From assembly GCA_022866585.1 (NCBI GenBank), contig JALHUP010000380.1, forward strand, positions 1-6,107: DNA of 6,107 bases. Reading direction: 5' to 3'. Source of the stretch: Candidatus Zixiibacteriota bacterium. GTDB lineage: Bacteria > Zixibacteria > MSB-5A5 > SM1-73. The notes under the pieces are model-generated. The model did not search any database. It worked only from the letters and a program-made list of their open reading frames with translations, and was not told the origin of the DNA. The position numbers were made by a program, and so were the translations under genes. Below are positions 4,412 through 6,107 of this stretch, piece by piece. How positions within the stretch are numbered: position 1 is the stretch's first letter; each line of letters begins with the position of its first letter.

Positions 4412-5338
4412 ATGTTTCATTGTGCCCTTTATCAGCAAGGCGTTGAGATCCAGGATAAGTTAAAGAAAACTCTGAAAGCTTGGAAAACGGAGTTCCATCC
4501 CTTTTCCCAACTCTCTTGCTTAGAAGAACTAATTCAAAAACATATTTTAGACTTGATCGTGATAGCTGGCAAAGGTTCTTTCCGGGCTGAATTAAATCTG
4601 ATCAAGACCATAAAAAATCACCCCATTTTGTCCTTAGCTCCTGTGGTCTTATATCATCCTGATCCGAGCAATAAGATGATAATAACGGGGCTGGATTTTG
4701 GCGCCGATGATTTCTTTTACTCCAGATGGGATACCCAGCTTTTTTCGGCTAAACTTAATACGATCATAAAAAGAAGCTGTCGGGACTTAGGAGTCAATCC
4801 CACGACCAGACTTCCGGGCACCAGTATAATTGAAAGGGAAATCGCCAAAAGAATTAAAAAAGGAGAAAAGTTTGCCGCCTGCTACGTGGATTTGGATGAT
4901 TTTAAAGCTTATAACGATTATTATGGTTATCATCACGGAGACAAACTTATAAAGATGACCTCTGAGATAATCAGGGATTCTGTCTACAGCTTTTCTCCAA
5001 ATAGTTTCGTAGGGCATATCGGAGGAGACGATTTCGTCTTCATCATTCCACCTGAAAAAATGGATTTTGTTTGTAGCAAGATCATCGGAATTTTCGATCG
5101 CATGATCGTACGTCGGTATGAAAAGGAGGATCAGACCAGAGGTTACATCATCACCGAAAACAGAAGGGGAGAAAAGGAGACTTTTCCCATAATGACTTTG
5201 TCCATAGCGGTGCTGGTAAATCATGAGAGAATGTTTAAGCACCAGGGGGAGATATCCCACATGATCGCCGATTTGAAAAAGTATACCAAGAGCCTTCCCG
5301 GCTCAAATTACTTTGTGGAACGCAGGAAAAAATATTGA
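4412..5338 (+). CDS. GGDEF-family (GGDDF) protein with degenerate receiver-like N-terminus
   Basis: GGDEF domains make cyclic di-GMP from two GTP; some divergent ones only bind nucleotide. From ATG 4412 the protein has 308 residues. Residues 1-125 look like a response-regulator receiver: LDLIVIAGK at 46-54 matches the third strand and GLDFGADDFF at 93-102 the usual GADD segment. The phosphoacceptor position is Ala52, no acidic pair follows the first strand, and the late Lys is replaced (YSRW, 103-106), so phosphorylation is not expected. The GGDEF domain spans about 129-300: DLDDF at 160-164, N168, GD at 176-177, and GGDDF at 204-208. The RxxD inhibitory site is absent (Ser at both expected positions). 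A longer C-terminal module with RGYIITENRRGE and a GSNYFVERR ending fits a recognisable GGDDF subgroup. No membrane segment is seen, so it is probably cytoplasmic. Cyclase activity is plausible but unproven. Confidence 0.85.
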   Translation: MFHCALYQQGVEIQDKLKKTLKAWKTEFHPFSQLSCLEELIQKHILDLIVIAGKGSFRAELNLIKTIKNHPILSLAPVVLYHPDPSNKMIITGLDFGADDFFYSRWDTQLFSAKLNTIIKRSCRDLGVNPTTRLPGTSIIEREIAKRIKKGEKFAACYVDLDDFKAYNDYYGYHHGDKLIKMTSEIIRDSVYSFSPNSFVGHIGGDDFVFIIPPEKMDFVCSKIIGIFDRMIVRRYEKEDQTRGYIITENRRGEKETFPIMTLSIAVLVNHERMFKHQGEISHMIADLKKYTKSLPGSNYFVERRKKY

Positions 5339-5513
5339 TCTGCGAGAAAACCCGTATTTTGAGGTTGTGACAAAGGGAAGTCCGTTAAAAAGCTTACGCC
5401 TGAATTCCATTAAATAAAAAACTTTCTTGATTCTTATCGAATCTTGCAAGAGTTGAAGGTATTAAATCAAAATTAAACTATTTGAGGAGGACTTTCAGCA
5501 AGTAATAATGCGG
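5339..5513. other. Convergent intergenic spacer
   Basis: This AT-rich spacer separates the stop codons of the GGDDF gene (plus) and the lipoprotein-like gene (minus). A strong GAGGAGG occurs at 5484-5490, but no start codon follows at a usable distance on the plus strand; the ATG at 5508 is 17 bases away and opens a frame antisense to the lipoprotein gene. Apart from the possible terminator listed separately I see no gene or repeat here. Confidence 0.6.
5411..5454 (-). terminator. Possible minus-strand terminator of the lipoprotein-like gene
   Basis: A compound stem pairs AACT (5420-5423), CTTG (5426-5429) and ATTC (5430-5433) with GAAT (5439-5442), CAAG (5447-5450) and AGTT (5451-5454), with a 2-base and a 4-base bulge. 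On the minus strand it is followed by TTTTTATTTA. The bulges make the stem weak, so this is only a candidate. Confidence 0.3.
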
Positions 5514-6107
5514 CTACGGGAAAACGCCCGATGTAGTAAAAGACCGCAATTCTTCTGCCTGGACGCAATCGCCAGATGGCTCCGCTTCCACTTCTTTTAC
5601 TTTTCCCTTCGAGGGCGCCCACCATTCATAGATGACGTTAGGTTTAGTAGGGTTACGATTCGTTTTTACGATTTTGGCGCATTTTTTATAAGGAGCACCG
5701 TTAATAGTTAAGGTGACATTCTCAAATCCCTGGATGAGATAGTCGAAATTTTCATCTCTCCAAGAGGTGTTTTCTTTTATGGGTCCCACCAATATTTTGT
5801 AAAACGGTACGCTTTGTCCTACCTGTTCGGTGAAAAGGGTATCTGCCTTCTTGAATATAAAGGTAATGCTATTAGTGTCCGTATTCCGATAACGATCGTA
5901 GCCCGTATTACCGTGTCTTGTGTTTGCGCGGAGTATAGTCAGGTCGAAGCTATCGTGAATTGCATTGACATCGCATCCTGCGCTTAAGTGGATGTATCTC
6001 CATCTGTAGTCTTTTTGCATGGGATAATAATCAAGCGGGTCAGTAGGCTGGGGCGGCTCGGTGGGCTTGTTCTTACTGCAGACAAAAACAAAGATCAACG
6101 TAATGGA
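5514..6107 (-). CDS. Putative lipoprotein of unknown function, 5' end off the window
   Basis: I do not recognise a named family. The frame is open to the right edge, so the start lies beyond it; 197 residues are visible. The first ten, SITLIFVFVC, look like the end of a signal peptide with a candidate lipidated Cys10. A Pro-rich linker follows (KPTEPPQPTDP), as in many exported lipoproteins. The residue before Cys is Val, not the usual Gly/Ala/Ser, so lipidation is uncertain. After the linker comes YYPMQKDYRWRY (27-38), similar to the PLxxGxxWxY-type opening of many secreted proteins. Further on is a beta-rich body, and near the end YEWWAPSKGKVKE (160-172), an aromatic/Gly/Val-Lys motif typical of such domains. 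Cys45, Cys143 and Cys181 could form disulfides. The gene converges on the GGDDF gene; a weak terminator candidate lies downstream. Confidence 0.7.
   Translation of the reverse strand, partial: SITLIFVFVCSKNKPTEPPQPTDPLDYYPMQKDYRWRYIHLSAGCDVNAIHDSFDLTILRANTRHGNTGYDRYRNTDTNSITFIFKKADTLFTEQVGQSVPFYKILVGPIKENTSWRDENFDYLIQGFENVTLTINGAPYKKCAKIVKTNRNPTKPNVIYEWWAPSKGKVKEVEAEPSGDCVQAEELRSFTTSGVFP

Noticed and set aside
4787..5260. Minus-strand open frame of 157 codons inside the GGDDF gene
   Set aside because: It is antisense to well-conserved GGDEF codons, with no recognisable domain.
5508..5711. Plus-strand open frame after a strong GAGGAGG
   Set aside because: The spacing from GAGGAGG to the ATG is 17 bases, and the frame lies antisense to the lipoprotein-like gene, whose protein pattern is better.

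Overview
The window is bacterial, moderately AT-rich chromosomal DNA. It carries five protein genes separated by unusually repeat-rich spacers. uppS next to cdsA is a classic bacterial envelope-lipid arrangement, and a lipoprotein-like gene at the right end suits a cell with an exported lipoprotein layer. Loose spacing, many dispersed palindromes and generic housekeeping genes suggest an environmental or candidate-phylum bacterium, perhaps FCB-like. That placement is inference; nothing here fixes a taxon.

Layout, left to right. The 3' part of uppS (undecaprenyl diphosphate synthase) runs off the left edge. A 191-bp spacer follows, holding a 64-bp array of an 8-bp tandem repeat, and then cdsA (phosphatidate cytidylyltransferase). 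The next spacer carries two G/C hairpins; the last bases of that element seem to supply the ribosome binding site of a UbiA-superfamily membrane prenyltransferase gene. About 400 bp of nested palindromic repeats then lead to an XerD-like tyrosine recombinase gene. A second repeat-rich spacer of about 390 bp ends in a terminator-like hairpin just upstream of a GGDDF-type GGDEF gene. That protein's receiver-like N-terminal domain has lost the phosphoacceptor Asp. On the opposite strand, convergent with it and running off the right edge, is a putative lipoprotein gene of unknown function.

Functionally, uppS, cdsA and the prenyltransferase all concern lipids: polyprenyl carrier synthesis, CDP-diacylglycerol synthesis, and prenyl transfer to an unidentified acceptor. 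They may be co-transcribed, but the 191-bp and 164-bp gaps make tight coupling doubtful. XerD probably resolves chromosome dimers, and the GGDDF protein is a possible cyclic-di-GMP synthase or effector. These look like neighbours rather than one system.

I found no convincing undescribed multi-gene system, RNA gene, CRISPR array or complete mobile element. The most unusual content is the dispersed palindromic repeats: two inverted copies of one G/C-rich family, a chimeric element apparently fused from two palindromes that share TGTAGCGG ends, and a probable repeat fragment read in frame inside cdsA.
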